This document shows positions 36,459-46,000 of a DNA stretch of 64,000 nucleotides, piece by piece. A program made the translations under genes and the position numbers. Source of the DNA: an uncultured Pelagibacteraceae bacterium. Lineage in GTDB: Bacteria > Pseudomonadota > Alphaproteobacteria > Pelagibacterales > Pelagibacteraceae. Location of the stretch: assembly GCA_902551455.1 (NCBI GenBank), contig CACDDC010000002.1:1-64000 (forward strand). The letters run 5' to 3'. The notes under the pieces were generated by a model. The model was not told where the DNA came from. It made no database searches and saw only the letters and a program-made list of their open reading frames with translations. Each line of letters opens with the position of its first letter. Positions within the stretch are counted from its first letter, which is position 1.

Positions 36459-37349
36459 TTATTCTAACCATTGTTTATATTTATTTATATTTTCACTTAT
36501 ATTGTAAGGCAACTCTTCAAAACTTAAAATATCTAATTTAACTCCCTCGGAAAACTTATTTTTTCTTTTATCGATAGTTAGATTATAGACACTTTCTCTA
36601 TTTTGAATTCGTTTTTCAATATTTTGAACTCCTATAGGATTTAAGTCATACTCATGATGATGAGTGTATGACCTTAGTTTTTCGTCAATAAGTTCAGGAG
36701 TATTCAAATAGGAAAAATGCCAACCTCCATCATCAACAAAATAAATATTATTATACTTTGTTTTTGATAAGAAATTATCAATTCTCCAGAAGCTATAAGA
36801 TTTCGGCTTTATATCCCTTAACCATTGAGGTGATATTAAATTTTTTTTCCTGCATGCTCTGGAGCCATACCAAGTATAATTTCTTTGGTAGAGATTAAAT
36901 TTGTAGTAGCACATTTTTTGTTTAAAAAAGATTAATTTTTCAGATAAATTTTTAATATTTAATTTATCTAATTTAGGTATTTCATCGATATCAGAAATTA
37001 TTATAATATCATCGGGATTAGCTTTATTTATTCCATTTAAAATATAATTTCTTTGATAGTGATCTCTTCTGTAACCATTTAAAACATATTTTTTACTTTT
37101 TTCGAAATCTGTATCATTATCTTTTATCTCCTCAATTTCTTTTGATTGAGAGTCTAAAATTAAATAATTAATTTTTTTAGAGAATTTAGAAAAATTTTTT
37201 ATATTAAAATTTAATTTTTTTCTTTGTCCTCTATGATTGAAGGTGCTCTCGACTATAACAAAGTTATCTACAAATTTTTCTAGATAATTTAATCTTGCAT
37301 CAAGAACAGTATCTTCGTTATGATACATGAAGCAGTCAAAGATTTTCAT
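36459..37349 (-). CDS. Glycosyltransferase family 17 protein
   Basis: Likely N-acetylglucosaminyltransferase-type enzyme of 296 residues. The start IFDCFMYHNEDTVLDARLNYL followed by FVIVESTFNHRGQ is the GT17 signature, shared with eukaryotic beta-1,4-mannosyl-glycoprotein GlcNAc transferases. IIISDIDEIP supplies the DxD metal motif, and the C-terminal part has GGWHFSYL. It is divergent from the large sugar-modifying fusion gene, which suggests a shared glycan task such as surface polysaccharide. Bacterial members are little studied, so donor and acceptor are unknown. Confidence 0.8.
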   Translation of the reverse strand: MKIFDCFMYHNEDTVLDARLNYLEKFVDNFVIVESTFNHRGQRKKLNFNIKNFSKFSKKINYLILDSQSKEIEEIKDNDTDFEKSKKYVLNGYRRDHYQRNYILNGINKANPDDIIIISDIDEIPKLDKLNIKNLSEKLIFFKQKMCYYKFNLYQRNYTWYGSRACRKKNLISPQWLRDIKPKSYSFWRIDNFLSKTKYNNIYFVDDGGWHFSYLNTPELIDEKLRSYTHHHEYDLNPIGVQNIEKRIQNRESVYNLTIDKRKNKFSEGVKLDILSFEELPYNISENINKYKQWLE

Positions 37350-37414
37350 TATTAATGTAAATAATGATAATTATATTAGATGTAAAGTTATAAATAATTT
37401 GCTAAAAAATCCCT

Positions 37415-39967
37415 GTGGAAAAGAAAATAGTAATAACAGGCGCCCTTGGTTATTTGGGAACAGAGCTATGCAGGATCTATTCAGGCGAAAGTTGGAAAAA
37501 TAAAATTATTGCAACAGACAGTAGATTTGTATCAGAAAGAGTTAGTCAACTTGCTGATTGGAATATTCAATTTTTTCAAGGTCATATTTTAGATTTAGAA
37601 TTTTTAAATAAACATTTAAAAGATGCAGATGTAGTACACCACCTAGCAGGAGTAACAAACGTTGCATATGTTAAAAATGAATCAAATAAGCTGCTAGATG
37701 AAAAAATTAAGAGTTATGCAATAGATGGAACCAATAATATTTTAAAAGTCATACCGAAAAAATGTAAAATTATTTTTCCATCAACACATGTAATTTTTGA
37801 AGGATTAGAAAATACAAAAAAAGATATAAATGAAAAAGAAACTCCAAAACCTGTTTTAATGTACTCATCTAGCAAGGTTCAAAATGAAATTGATATACAT
37901 AATTCAGGAAACAATTATACGATTTTAAGATTAGGATCTGTATATGGATATTCTTTAGATACAATGAGAATAAATATAATGCCAAATCTTTTTTCTAAAA
38001 TTGCTTCTCAAAATGGAACAATAAAATTATTTGCAGGAGGAAAGCAAATTAAAAGTTTAGTTTCATTAATTGATGTTGTTAGATGTATGAAGTTTGTTGA
38101 AGAAAATAATAAAATAAAAAAAGAAATTTTTCATTTAACAAATGAAAATACTACAGTAAGAAAAGTAGCAGAAATTTGCAAAAAATATAATCCAAAAGTT
38201 AAATTACAAGATACAAATGATCAAATCCCAAATTTTGGTTATACTTTATCTAACAAAAAACTTTTAAAAACTGGTTTTAAATTTTTGTATAATTTAGAAG
38301 AGTCAATTAAAGAAATGATTAGACAGTGGTCTTATTCAAAAAATAAACATAAATTAGAACAAGTTTTTGCTGGGAAAAATGAATTCATAGATGAAAGGGG
38401 TAAAATAAGCAATTATGAACTACCTGAACCAATAAATTTAATTGGTTACATTGAATCTAAAAAGGGAACTATAAGAGCTAATCATTATCATCCAATACAG
38501 GAACAAAAATGTATTTTGATTAAAGGACAATTTATAAGTATTTATAAGGATTTATTAAATAACAAAACTCATAAAATAACTCACGTTGTCAATGAAGGAG
38601 ATCTCATTGTAACAAAACCAAACGTTGCACATGCAATGGTTTTTTCAAAAGACTCAATTTTTTTAAATTTAGTTAGAGGCGAAAGAGAGCACAAAAATTA
38701 TGGAGTTACCCATACTATTAAATATGATTTTGTAAACAAAGAAGAAAAAAATTTATTATTAAATTGTTATAAGTTCGATTGTAGATCTTGTGGCAATACT
38801 AATTTAAAAAGATTTATTTCATTAGGCTATCAACCACTTGCAAACAACTTATTAAATAAAAAGAAGGATGAGTATGAATTATATCCACTAGAAGTAAATT
38901 ATTGTAATAAATGTCATAACTGCCAACTATCTGTATCAGTAGATCCAAAAAAAATGTTTGCAAATTATTTATATACCTCTTCAACTTCAAAAACATTTAG
39001 AGACCATTTTATGAATGCTGCAAAAAAATATATGAAAGAGTTAAAATTAATACCAAAAAAATCATATATCATCGACATTGGAAGTAATGATGGTGTTGCA
39101 TTAAAACCTTTTAAAGACTTAAAATTTAAAAAAATATTAGGTATTGAACCTGCTAAAAACTTAGCAAAAATAGCTAATAAAAATAAAATTGAAACATTTA
39201 ATGGTTTTTTAACAAAAAATAATCTTCGAAAAATCAAAAAAAATGCTGATTTAATACTAGCGTCAAATGTTTTTGCACATTCAGATAATTTAAAAGACAT
39301 GGCAGAATGTATGATAAGTCTTCTCAGCGAAAAAGGGACTATAGTAATCGAAGTTCAATATTTGCTGGATACTTTAAAAGATTTAACTTTTGATAATATT
39401 TATCATGAGCATTATAATTATTGGTCTTTAACATCTTTAATTAATTTTTTTAAAAATTTAAAAGTTGTAATTTATAAAGCAGAAAGAATCCAAACACATG
39501 GTGGTTCAATAAGAATTTATATTAAAAAATATAATAGAAAAATTAATATTGAAAAAAGTGTGAGGAAAATAATTCAGGATGAGGAAAGATATGGAATAAA
39601 AAATTATAAAACTTATGAAAATTTTGGAAAAAAAGTTCACAAGTTAAGAGAAAATGTGATTAAAAATATAAATTTACTTAAGAAAAAGGAAAAAACAATT
39701 ATTGGTTATGGGGCACCTGCCAAAGCAACAACGGCTCTTAATTTTTTTGGTATTTCTAATGAAATTGATTACATAGTTGAAGATAATAAATTAAAACACA
39801 ATAAAATTATACCTGGTGTAAATATACCAATATATTCTAAATCACAAATAAAAGAAAAAAATCCCGCATTACTTGTTTTAGCTTGGAATTTTTATAATGA
39901 GATTAAATTTAATAATAAAAATATTTCTAATAAATTTATAAATATTAAAGAATTAGAAAAGAATTAA
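37415..39967 (+). CDS. Trifunctional epimerase-cupin-sugar C-methyltransferase fusion
   Basis: One uninterrupted 850-residue frame with three modules. Residues 1 to about 305 are an NAD-dependent sugar epimerase/dehydratase (ITGALGYLGTE, YSSSKVQNE). About 315-445 is a cupin like WxcM/FdtA sugar isomerases (RANHYHPIQEQKCILIKGQ). About 452-850 is a TylC3-type C-methyltransferase: a zinc-binding CRSCG and CNKCHNC cluster, the SAM loop DIGSNDGVAL near 551, and a C-terminal GYGAPAKATT domain near 764. It likely builds a branched, methylated deoxysugar on a nucleotide carrier. The start is GTG at 37415, giving a normal Rossmann lead. Confidence 0.82.
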   Translation: MEKKIVITGALGYLGTELCRIYSGESWKNKIIATDSRFVSERVSQLADWNIQFFQGHILDLEFLNKHLKDADVVHHLAGVTNVAYVKNESNKLLDEKIKSYAIDGTNNILKVIPKKCKIIFPSTHVIFEGLENTKKDINEKETPKPVLMYSSSKVQNEIDIHNSGNNYTILRLGSVYGYSLDTMRINIMPNLFSKIASQNGTIKLFAGGKQIKSLVSLIDVVRCMKFVEENNKIKKEIFHLTNENTTVRKVAEICKKYNPKVKLQDTNDQIPNFGYTLSNKKLLKTGFKFLYNLEESIKEMIRQWSYSKNKHKLEQVFAGKNEFIDERGKISNYELPEPINLIGYIESKKGTIRANHYHPIQEQKCILIKGQFISIYKDLLNNKTHKITHVVNEGDLIVTKPNVAHAMVFSKDSIFLNLVRGEREHKNYGVTHTIKYDFVNKEEKNLLLNCYKFDCRSCGNTNLKRFISLGYQPLANNLLNKKKDEYELYPLEVNYCNKCHNCQLSVSVDPKKMFANYLYTSSTSKTFRDHFMNAAKKYMKELKLIPKKSYIIDIGSNDGVALKPFKDLKFKKILGIEPAKNLAKIANKNKIETFNGFLTKNNLRKIKKNADLILASNVFAHSDNLKDMAECMISLLSEKGTIVIEVQYLLDTLKDLTFDNIYHEHYNYWSLTSLINFFKNLKVVIYKAERIQTHGGSIRIYIKKYNRKINIEKSVRKIIQDEERYGIKNYKTYENFGKKVHKLRENVIKNINLLKKKEKTIIGYGAPAKATTALNFFGISNEIDYIVEDNKLKHNKIIPGVNIPIYSKSQIKEKNPALLVLAWNFYNEIKFNNKNISNKFINIKELEKN

Positions 39968-40470
39968 TATTTTATTATATTATTTAATCTTATAGTAGCA
40001 ATTTTCTTTACCTGATCTTTTGCTTCTTGAAATTCTTTATCAATCGAATTGTTTATTCTCTTTCTAAATATCTCAAGAATCTCTATTCTATTTTTGCCAC
40101 TCACAGCTATTATAAATGGGAAATTAAATTTTTTTTTATATTCAGTATTTAGTTTCTTAAATTCTTGAAATTCTTCTCTTGTACAATTATTTAAATTTGC
40201 ACCTGATTGTTCACTCTTAGAATGTTCAGTTAATTTTTCCTCAACAGCTAAGTCAGGGTGAGCATTTAATATTTTTAAAATATTATTTTTCTCACAGTTT
40301 TCGTACTCTTTAATTATTTGAGCATGTAAATCATTAAAACTTTTAAAAGGTTTTAAATCAAACACATTTTCTGCGATCCATTCTGTTTTTTCAAAAATGT
40401 TGCCAAAAATTGTCAGAAAATCAGATTTATTTAGTTGATTAATTTTATTGATAGAGTTTATTTTATCCAT
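39964..40470 (-). CDS. uraD: OHCU decarboxylase
   Basis: Final step of the urate-to-allantoin route: decarboxylates 2-oxo-4-hydroxy-4-carboxy-5-ureidoimidazoline to S-allantoin. The 168 residues carry LNAHPDLAVEEKLTEHSKSEQSGA, with the His and the SEQ motif used in catalysis, and FPFIIAVSGKNRIEILEIF. It is divergent from hiuH, the preceding enzyme, across a 57-base gap containing a perfect palindrome. Its stop overlaps the end of the fusion gene by four bases. Confidence 0.92.
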   Translation of the reverse strand: MDKINSINKINQLNKSDFLTIFGNIFEKTEWIAENVFDLKPFKSFNDLHAQIIKEYENCEKNNILKILNAHPDLAVEEKLTEHSKSEQSGANLNNCTREEFQEFKKLNTEYKKKFNFPFIIAVSGKNRIEILEIFRKRINNSIDKEFQEAKDQVKKIATIRLNNIIKY

Positions 40471-40492
40471 ATTTATTTAGTTTTATATATAA

Positions 40493-40513
40493 ATTATACA
40501 ATTTTTGTATAAT
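40493..40513. promoter_or_regulatory. Palindromic operator with divergent -10 boxes (uraD/hiuH)
   Basis: A perfect 9-base inverted repeat, ATTATACAA and TTGTATAAT, with a 3-base TTT spacer. The right arm contains TATAAT (40508-40513) facing hiuH, and the left arm has the same box facing uraD. A regulator bound here would cover both promoters at once. No clear -35 is visible on either side, so an activator is also possible. The regulator is not identified. Confidence 0.6.
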
Positions 40514-40527
40514 ATAACACCACTACT

Positions 40528-40878
40528 ATGACGAAGTTAACTACTCATGTTTTAGATATTTATTCTGGCAAACCTGGCCAAGGTATAAAGGTTGACTTAT
40601 TTTACATTGGTACTTATGAAAAAAAAAAATTAAACACTGTAGTATTAAATAATGATGGTAGGGCAGACAAACCTTTAGCCGAAGGTAAAAACTTTTTGGA
40701 AGGAAAATATGAGCTTGTGTTTTATGTAGGTGACTATTTTAAAAAAATAACTGATACCAAAAATATTCCTTTTTTAGATGATGTTGTTATAAGATTTGGA
40801 ATTTCTAATTCTAAAGAGAATTATCATGTGCCATTACTTGTCTCACCTTGGAGCTATTCAACTTATAGGGGAAGTTAA
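40528..40878 (+). CDS. hiuH: 5-hydroxyisourate hydrolase
   Basis: Transthyretin-like enzyme that opens 5-hydroxyisourate, the product of urate oxidation. LTTHVLDIYSGKPG at the N-terminus carries the conserved His, and the C-terminus is exactly YRGS, the family signature; HVPLLVSPWSYSTYRGS holds the other active-site residues. At 116 residues it is standard, with no signal peptide. Its stop overlaps the xdhA start, so it begins the long run hiuH-xdhA-xdhB-guaD-puuD-gpt. Confidence 0.95.
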   Translation: MTKLTTHVLDIYSGKPGQGIKVDLFYIGTYEKKKLNTVVLNNDGRADKPLAEGKNFLEGKYELVFYVGDYFKKITDTKNIPFLDDVVIRFGISNSKENYHVPLLVSPWSYSTYRGS

Positions 40879-42314
40879 TGGCTTCCAACACTATAGAATT
40901 TATTTTAAATAATAGGATACATAAAATTTCAAATCCTAATCCAAATGAAACAATTTTAAATTATATCAGATTAAATTTAAAAAAAACTGGTACAAAAGAA
41001 GGATGTGCCGAAGGCGGTTGTGGAGCTTGCACAATAGTTTTAGGAGAATTAATAAGAAACAATATTGAATACAAAGCAATAAATGCTTGCATAGCTTTTT
41101 TGCCAATTCTTAATGGCAAACAATTAATTTTAGTTGAAGATTTAATGTCTTCAGACGGCAAATTGCATCCAGTACAAGACGCAATGGTAAAATTTCATGG
41201 TTCACAGTGTGGATTTTGTACACCAGGATTTGTTATGTCAATGTTTGCTATGTATAAAAATAATAAAAATTTCAATGATGAAATAGTATCAGACTCATTA
41301 TCTGGAAATTTATGCAGATGTACAGGTTATAGACCGATAATTGATGCTGCTAAAAGTTTGAATAAAAAAAAATATATTGATAAATTTGAAAAATTTAAAA
41401 AAAAAACAATTAACCTTCTTAAAAAAATTAGAACAAAAAATATAGTAATTAAAAATGAAAACAAAACATATTTTGCACCTAAAACAATAACTGAATTAAA
41501 AAAAGTTCTTAAAAAAAATCCTGATGCAAGATTATTAAGTGGTGGTACTGACCTTTCTTTAGAAGTAACTAAAGCTCATAAAGAAATAAAAAAAATAATA
41601 TACTTAAATTCAATAAAAAAATTAGATTTTATTAAAAATAAAAAAAAAGAAATAGAAATAGGTGCAGGTACACCATTAATTACTTTTGAGAAATTTATAA
41701 AAAAATATTACCCAGATTTTAATAATATTTTAAGAAGATATGGATCTGTTCAAATCAGGAATGTTGGAACAATAGCAGGAAATATTGCTACAGCATCACC
41801 TATAGGTGATACTTTGCCACTATTGTTATCGCTAGATGCCAAACTAATTTTAGACGGATCAAAAAAAAAAGAGTCAATTTCATTAAATAAATTTTTTATA
41901 AGTTATCGTAAAACTAAACTTAAAAAAGGACAATTTATTTATTCTGTGAAAATACCTATATACAAAAAAAATATATTTAAAGCATACAAGGTATCAAAAA
42001 GATTTGATGATGATATTTCATCTGTTTGTGGATCTTTTAATATTGAGATAAATCAAAATAAAATAAAAAAAATTAAAATAGCCTATGGAGGAATGTCTGA
42101 AATTCCAAAAAGAGCAAAAAAAACAGAAAAAATGCTTATCAATTCTATTTTTTCTGAGCAAATATTTAATAAAGCAATTAATTATTTAAAAAATGACTAT
42201 AAGCCAATAGATGATATGAGGGCCAGCAAGTCTTATAGAATGGAAGTAGCAAAAAATTTGTTAATGAAATGTTTTTTAGAAGTAAGAAATAAAAAAATAC
42301 TTAGAATAAATTAA
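40878..42314 (+). CDS. xdhA: Xanthine dehydrogenase, Fe-S/FAD subunit
   Basis: Small subunit of molybdenum xanthine dehydrogenase, 478 residues. The first [2Fe-2S] domain has GCAEGGCGACTIV and NACIAF. The second has CGFCTPGF and CRCTGYRP; all eight cluster cysteines are present. The FAD domain follows (GGTDLSLEV, and GTIAGNIATASPIGDTLP around residue 300). It begins within the hiuH stop and ends in the xdhB start (TAATG), so the three are tightly coupled. The sequencing insertion chaperone XdhC is not in the window. Confidence 0.95.
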   Translation: MASNTIEFILNNRIHKISNPNPNETILNYIRLNLKKTGTKEGCAEGGCGACTIVLGELIRNNIEYKAINACIAFLPILNGKQLILVEDLMSSDGKLHPVQDAMVKFHGSQCGFCTPGFVMSMFAMYKNNKNFNDEIVSDSLSGNLCRCTGYRPIIDAAKSLNKKKYIDKFEKFKKKTINLLKKIRTKNIVIKNENKTYFAPKTITELKKVLKKNPDARLLSGGTDLSLEVTKAHKEIKKIIYLNSIKKLDFIKNKKKEIEIGAGTPLITFEKFIKKYYPDFNNILRRYGSVQIRNVGTIAGNIATASPIGDTLPLLLSLDAKLILDGSKKKESISLNKFFISYRKTKLKKGQFIYSVKIPIYKKNIFKAYKVSKRFDDDISSVCGSFNIEINQNKIKKIKIAYGGMSEIPKRAKKTEKMLINSIFSEQIFNKAINYLKNDYKPIDDMRASKSYRMEVAKNLLMKCFLEVRNKKILRIN

Positions 42315-44614
42315 TGAAAAATAATAATTATATGCAAGTTAGTAGACCACACGATAGTGCATTTAAGCATGTTAGTGGATTTGCAGAATACACAGATGAT
42401 ATAAAAGAGCCAGAAGGAACTCTTTTTGGAGCAATAGGATGGAGTAAAAAAGCTAATGCAATAATTAAAAAAATTGATTTAAGCGAAGTTAAAACAAGCG
42501 AGGGAGTTGTTTCAATTGCAACAAGTTTAGATATTGAAGGTAGAAATGATGTTGGACCAGTTTTTGACGGAGATCCGATATTTACAGAAAAAAAGGTAGA
42601 ATATTATGGCCAACCTTTATTTGCGGTAGCAGCTACTTCAATTAATTTAGCTAGAAAAGCTGTATTAAAAGCTAAAATTACTTATAAAGATTTACATCCA
42701 ATCGTAACAATAAAAGAAGCTTTAAAAAAAAATAAACTTCTTTTCAATATAAGAAAAATAAAAAAAGGTAATCCGTCAAACAAAATCTTTAACTCTAAAA
42801 ATTACCTAAAAGGAAATTTTACAACTGGAAGCCAAGAACATTTTTATTTAGAAGGACAAGTGGCATTTGTAATACCTAAAGAAGATAATGATTTAATTGT
42901 ATATAGTTCAACTCAACACCCATCAGAAACGCAACAAATAATTTCAAAAATGCTAAATCAGAAAAGTAATTCTATAACTGTTTTAGTAAGAAGAATTGGT
43001 GGTGGATTTGGAGGAAAAGAAACAAATTTCATGACATCTAGTATTTGTGCTCTACTTGCAAAAAAAACGAAAAGACCTGTAAAACTTAGATTAGATAGAG
43101 ATGAAGATATAATTATAACTGGTAAGAGACATGAATTTTATTCTGAATATGAAGTTGGCTTTAATGATAGAGGGCTTATAAATGGTTTAAAAGTTAAACT
43201 AGCTTCAAAATGTGGAATGTCTCCAGATTTATCAGTTGCTATAAATGAAAGAGCATTACTACATATAGACAATGCATATTTTATTCCAAATATAGAAATT
43301 AATAATTATCTTTGTAAAACAAATACTTCCACTTCTACGGCATTCAGAGGATTTGGTGGAAACCAAGGAATGATGGCAATAGAAAATATTATTGATTGTG
43401 TTGCTAGATACTTAAAAAAAGATCCATTAGAAGTCAGAAAAATAAATTTTTACCAAAAAAATAAAAAAAATATAACTCATTATGGAATGAAAATTGAAGA
43501 TAATGTAATTAATGAAATATTTGATAAGCTTGTAAAAAAATCTAACTATAAAAAAAGAGTTTTAGAAATAAAAAAATTTAATTCTAAAAATAATTATAAA
43601 AAAAAAGGAATTGCAATTACACCGGTAAAATTTGGAATTTCATTTACAACTATTCATCTTAATCAAGCGGGAGCTCTAGTACATATTTATACCGATGGAA
43701 GCATACATTTGAATCATGGAGGTATTGAAATGGGTCAGGGAACACATACTAAAATTGCTCAGTTAGTAGCCAATTCATTTGGTTTAACTTATGATAAGGT
43801 GCAAATTTCTTCAACTAATACTTCCAAAGTTCCTAATACTTCCGCAAGTGCCGCTTCATCTACAACAGATTTAAATGGAGCAGCCGCACTTAATGCAGTA
43901 TCAAAAATAAAGGCAAATTTAGAAAAATTTATTAAATCAAAATATAAAATTTTTTATAATAAAGAACCAATTTATAATAATGGATATATAATATTTGGGA
44001 ATAGATCGTTTAAATTTGAAAACATTATTCAAGAAGCTTATTTAAATAGAATTTCTCTTTCATCATCTGGTTTTTACTCAACACCAAAAATAAAATTTAA
44101 TAAGAACAAATTTTTTGGAAGGCCTTTTTATTATTTTTGTTATGGAGCAGCTGTTACAGAAGTTACAATTGATACATTAACAGGAGAAAATATTATTAAT
44201 AGAGTTGATATTTTACATGATGCAGGAAACGCAATTAACCCAGCTCTTGAATTAGGTCAAATAGAAGGAGGTTTTGTTCAAGGACAAGGGTGGTTAACAA
44301 TGGAAGAGGTAAATTGGAATTCAAAAGGTAAAATAACAACTTTTTCACCTTCCACTTATAAAATACCAGCTATCAGCGATATCCCAAAAAAATTCAATGT
44401 TGAAATTTATAAGGAAGGAATAAATAAGGAGAATGTGGTTAATAAATCTAAAACAACCGGAGAACCACCTCTTATGTTGGCAATGAGTGTTTTTTTTGCA
44501 ATCAAAGATGCTATAGCTTCAATTGGAAATCATACAATCAGTCCAATTATTGATGCACCAGCTACTCCAGAAAATATACTTATGAGCATAAAAAATTTAA
44601 AATCAAAATTATGA
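42314..44614 (+). CDS. xdhB: Xanthine dehydrogenase, molybdopterin subunit
   Basis: Large subunit that oxidises hypoxanthine and xanthine to urate, 766 residues, close to the Rhodobacter XdhB length. GGGFGGKE and STAFRGFGGNQGM bind the molybdenum cofactor, EMGQGTHTKI follows, and GEPPLMLA near the C-terminus holds the catalytic Glu. The Arg of AFRGFGG is the one used to orient purine substrates in this family, which favours xanthine dehydrogenase over other members. It overlaps guaD by four bases (ATGA). Confidence 0.95.
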   Translation: MKNNNYMQVSRPHDSAFKHVSGFAEYTDDIKEPEGTLFGAIGWSKKANAIIKKIDLSEVKTSEGVVSIATSLDIEGRNDVGPVFDGDPIFTEKKVEYYGQPLFAVAATSINLARKAVLKAKITYKDLHPIVTIKEALKKNKLLFNIRKIKKGNPSNKIFNSKNYLKGNFTTGSQEHFYLEGQVAFVIPKEDNDLIVYSSTQHPSETQQIISKMLNQKSNSITVLVRRIGGGFGGKETNFMTSSICALLAKKTKRPVKLRLDRDEDIIITGKRHEFYSEYEVGFNDRGLINGLKVKLASKCGMSPDLSVAINERALLHIDNAYFIPNIEINNYLCKTNTSTSTAFRGFGGNQGMMAIENIIDCVARYLKKDPLEVRKINFYQKNKKNITHYGMKIEDNVINEIFDKLVKKSNYKKRVLEIKKFNSKNNYKKKGIAITPVKFGISFTTIHLNQAGALVHIYTDGSIHLNHGGIEMGQGTHTKIAQLVANSFGLTYDKVQISSTNTSKVPNTSASAASSTTDLNGAAALNAVSKIKANLEKFIKSKYKIFYNKEPIYNNGYIIFGNRSFKFENIIQEAYLNRISLSSSGFYSTPKIKFNKNKFFGRPFYYFCYGAAVTEVTIDTLTGENIINRVDILHDAGNAINPALELGQIEGGFVQGQGWLTMEEVNWNSKGKITTFSPSTYKIPAISDIPKKFNVEIYKEGINKENVVNKSKTTGEPPLMLAMSVFFAIKDAIASIGNHTISPIIDAPATPENILMSIKNLKSKL

Positions 44615-45075
44615 AAAATGAATTTATGAAAAGAGCTATAGAGCTTTCAATTAAAAGTGTAAATAATGGAGGAGGACCATTCGGTAGCGTTATTGTTAAA
44701 AACAACAAAATTATATCAGAAGGATTTAATAAAGTTACATCTTCAAAAGATCCCACGGCGCATGGAGAAATAGTTGCAATACGTGAAGCATGTAAAAAAT
44801 TAAGCGATTTTAGTCTTAAAGGTTGTGAATTATATTCTAATTGTGAACCTTGTCCGATGTGCTTATCAGCAATTTATTGGGCTAGAATTGAAAAAATATA
44901 TTATGCAAATACGAGGGAAGATGCTCAAAAAATTGATTTTGACGACTCATTTATTTATTCTGAATTTCAAAAAGACATTAATCAAAGAAAAATACCAATA
45001 TTTCAAATGATGAGAAATGAAGCATTAGAAGCTTTTGAATTATGGGATAAAAAAAAAGATAAAATAAAATATTAA
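44611..45075 (+). CDS. guaD: Guanine deaminase (cytidine deaminase fold)
   Basis: Zinc enzyme converting guanine to xanthine, 154 residues. The zinc and proton-transfer motifs are AHGEIVAIREA and NCEPCPMCLSAIYWARI. The C-terminal FQMMRNEALEAFELW with a terminal helix matches the Bacillus GuaD type rather than tRNA adenosine deaminase. Context supports this: it lies between xdhB and the urate oxidase gene and would feed xanthine to XdhAB. It overlaps puuD by one base. Confidence 0.9.
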   Translation: MKNEFMKRAIELSIKSVNNGGGPFGSVIVKNNKIISEGFNKVTSSKDPTAHGEIVAIREACKKLSDFSLKGCELYSNCEPCPMCLSAIYWARIEKIYYANTREDAQKIDFDDSFIYSEFQKDINQRKIPIFQMMRNEALEAFELWDKKKDKIKY

Positions 45076-45986
45076 TGGATATTTTAGCTTATACATTTAA
45101 ATGGTTAGAATTATTATTAAGATGGGGACACGTTCTTTTTGCGATATTATGGGTTGGAAATAGTTTTTTATTTAATTATCTAGATAATAAACTAAATAAA
45201 AACATTACTAGCAATGATGTCGACGCTGAAGGTTATTTAATGCATTCAGGTTATTACTACAAGTTAAGTAGATTAAAAAAATCTCCACCCATAGATTATA
45301 TTAATAGACTGGTAATATTTAAATGGCAAAGTTATCTAACTTTTATTACTGGTATTTTGTTACTAATAATTATTTACTACAAAAATTCTGGCATTTTAAT
45401 GGTAGACAAAAGAGTATTGGAAATTTCCCCATTAAATGCAATTCTTATTTCTGCAGCATCTATTATAATTTCTTGGATTGTTTACGATTTTTTATGTAAG
45501 TCTAAATTAATAAATAATAATGTTATTTTTTCATTAAGTATATTTATTTTGCTTGTTATTATTTCTTTTGTTTTAACTAAAATATTTGGTTCAAAATTTG
45601 CATTTTTGAGTGTTGGGTTAATAATTGGAACGAATATGTTTGGAAATGTGTTTACAGTAATTATTCCTAATCAAATGAATATAATAAATAGCAGTAAAAA
45701 AAATGAAAAATTTGATACCAGTTTATCATTAGCAGCTAAGCAGAGATCAATTCACAATAATTACTCAACTTTTTTAGTTTTATTTATAATGCTTTCTGGT
45801 CATTATAGCTTTATAATTTATCATAAATATAATTGGCTTATATTATGTTTAGTTGGAATAATTTCTGTTGCCGCAAGACATTACTTTAATTTAAGAGGAA
45901 GAAACATTCATAGGTTGTATATTCTTATAAGTTCAATCTTTGCTTTAATTGTTCTTGCGGTTTTACTTTTAATTTTTAAAAATTAA
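45075..45986 (+). CDS. puuD: Membrane urate oxidase PuuD-like (no cytochrome domain)
   Basis: Polytopic protein of 303 residues with about eight membrane helices. The N-terminus RWGHVLFAILWVGNSFLFNYLD matches the PuuD family (urate oxidase N-terminal domain), which oxidises urate to 5-hydroxyisourate. The conserved HNNYSTF and RHYFNLRGR segments are also present. Classical PuuD has about 420 residues with a C-terminal cytochrome c. Here there is no CxxCH and the protein stops after the membrane domain, so electrons must go to a separate carrier. Position among guaD, xdh and hiuH makes the urate role likely. Confidence 0.85.
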   Translation: MDILAYTFKWLELLLRWGHVLFAILWVGNSFLFNYLDNKLNKNITSNDVDAEGYLMHSGYYYKLSRLKKSPPIDYINRLVIFKWQSYLTFITGILLLIIIYYKNSGILMVDKRVLEISPLNAILISAASIIISWIVYDFLCKSKLINNNVIFSLSIFILLVIISFVLTKIFGSKFAFLSVGLIIGTNMFGNVFTVIIPNQMNIINSSKKNEKFDTSLSLAAKQRSIHNNYSTFLVLFIMLSGHYSFIIYHKYNWLILCLVGIISVAARHYFNLRGRNIHRLYILISSIFALIVLAVLLLIFKN

Positions 45987-46000
45987 TATTATAGAAACAT

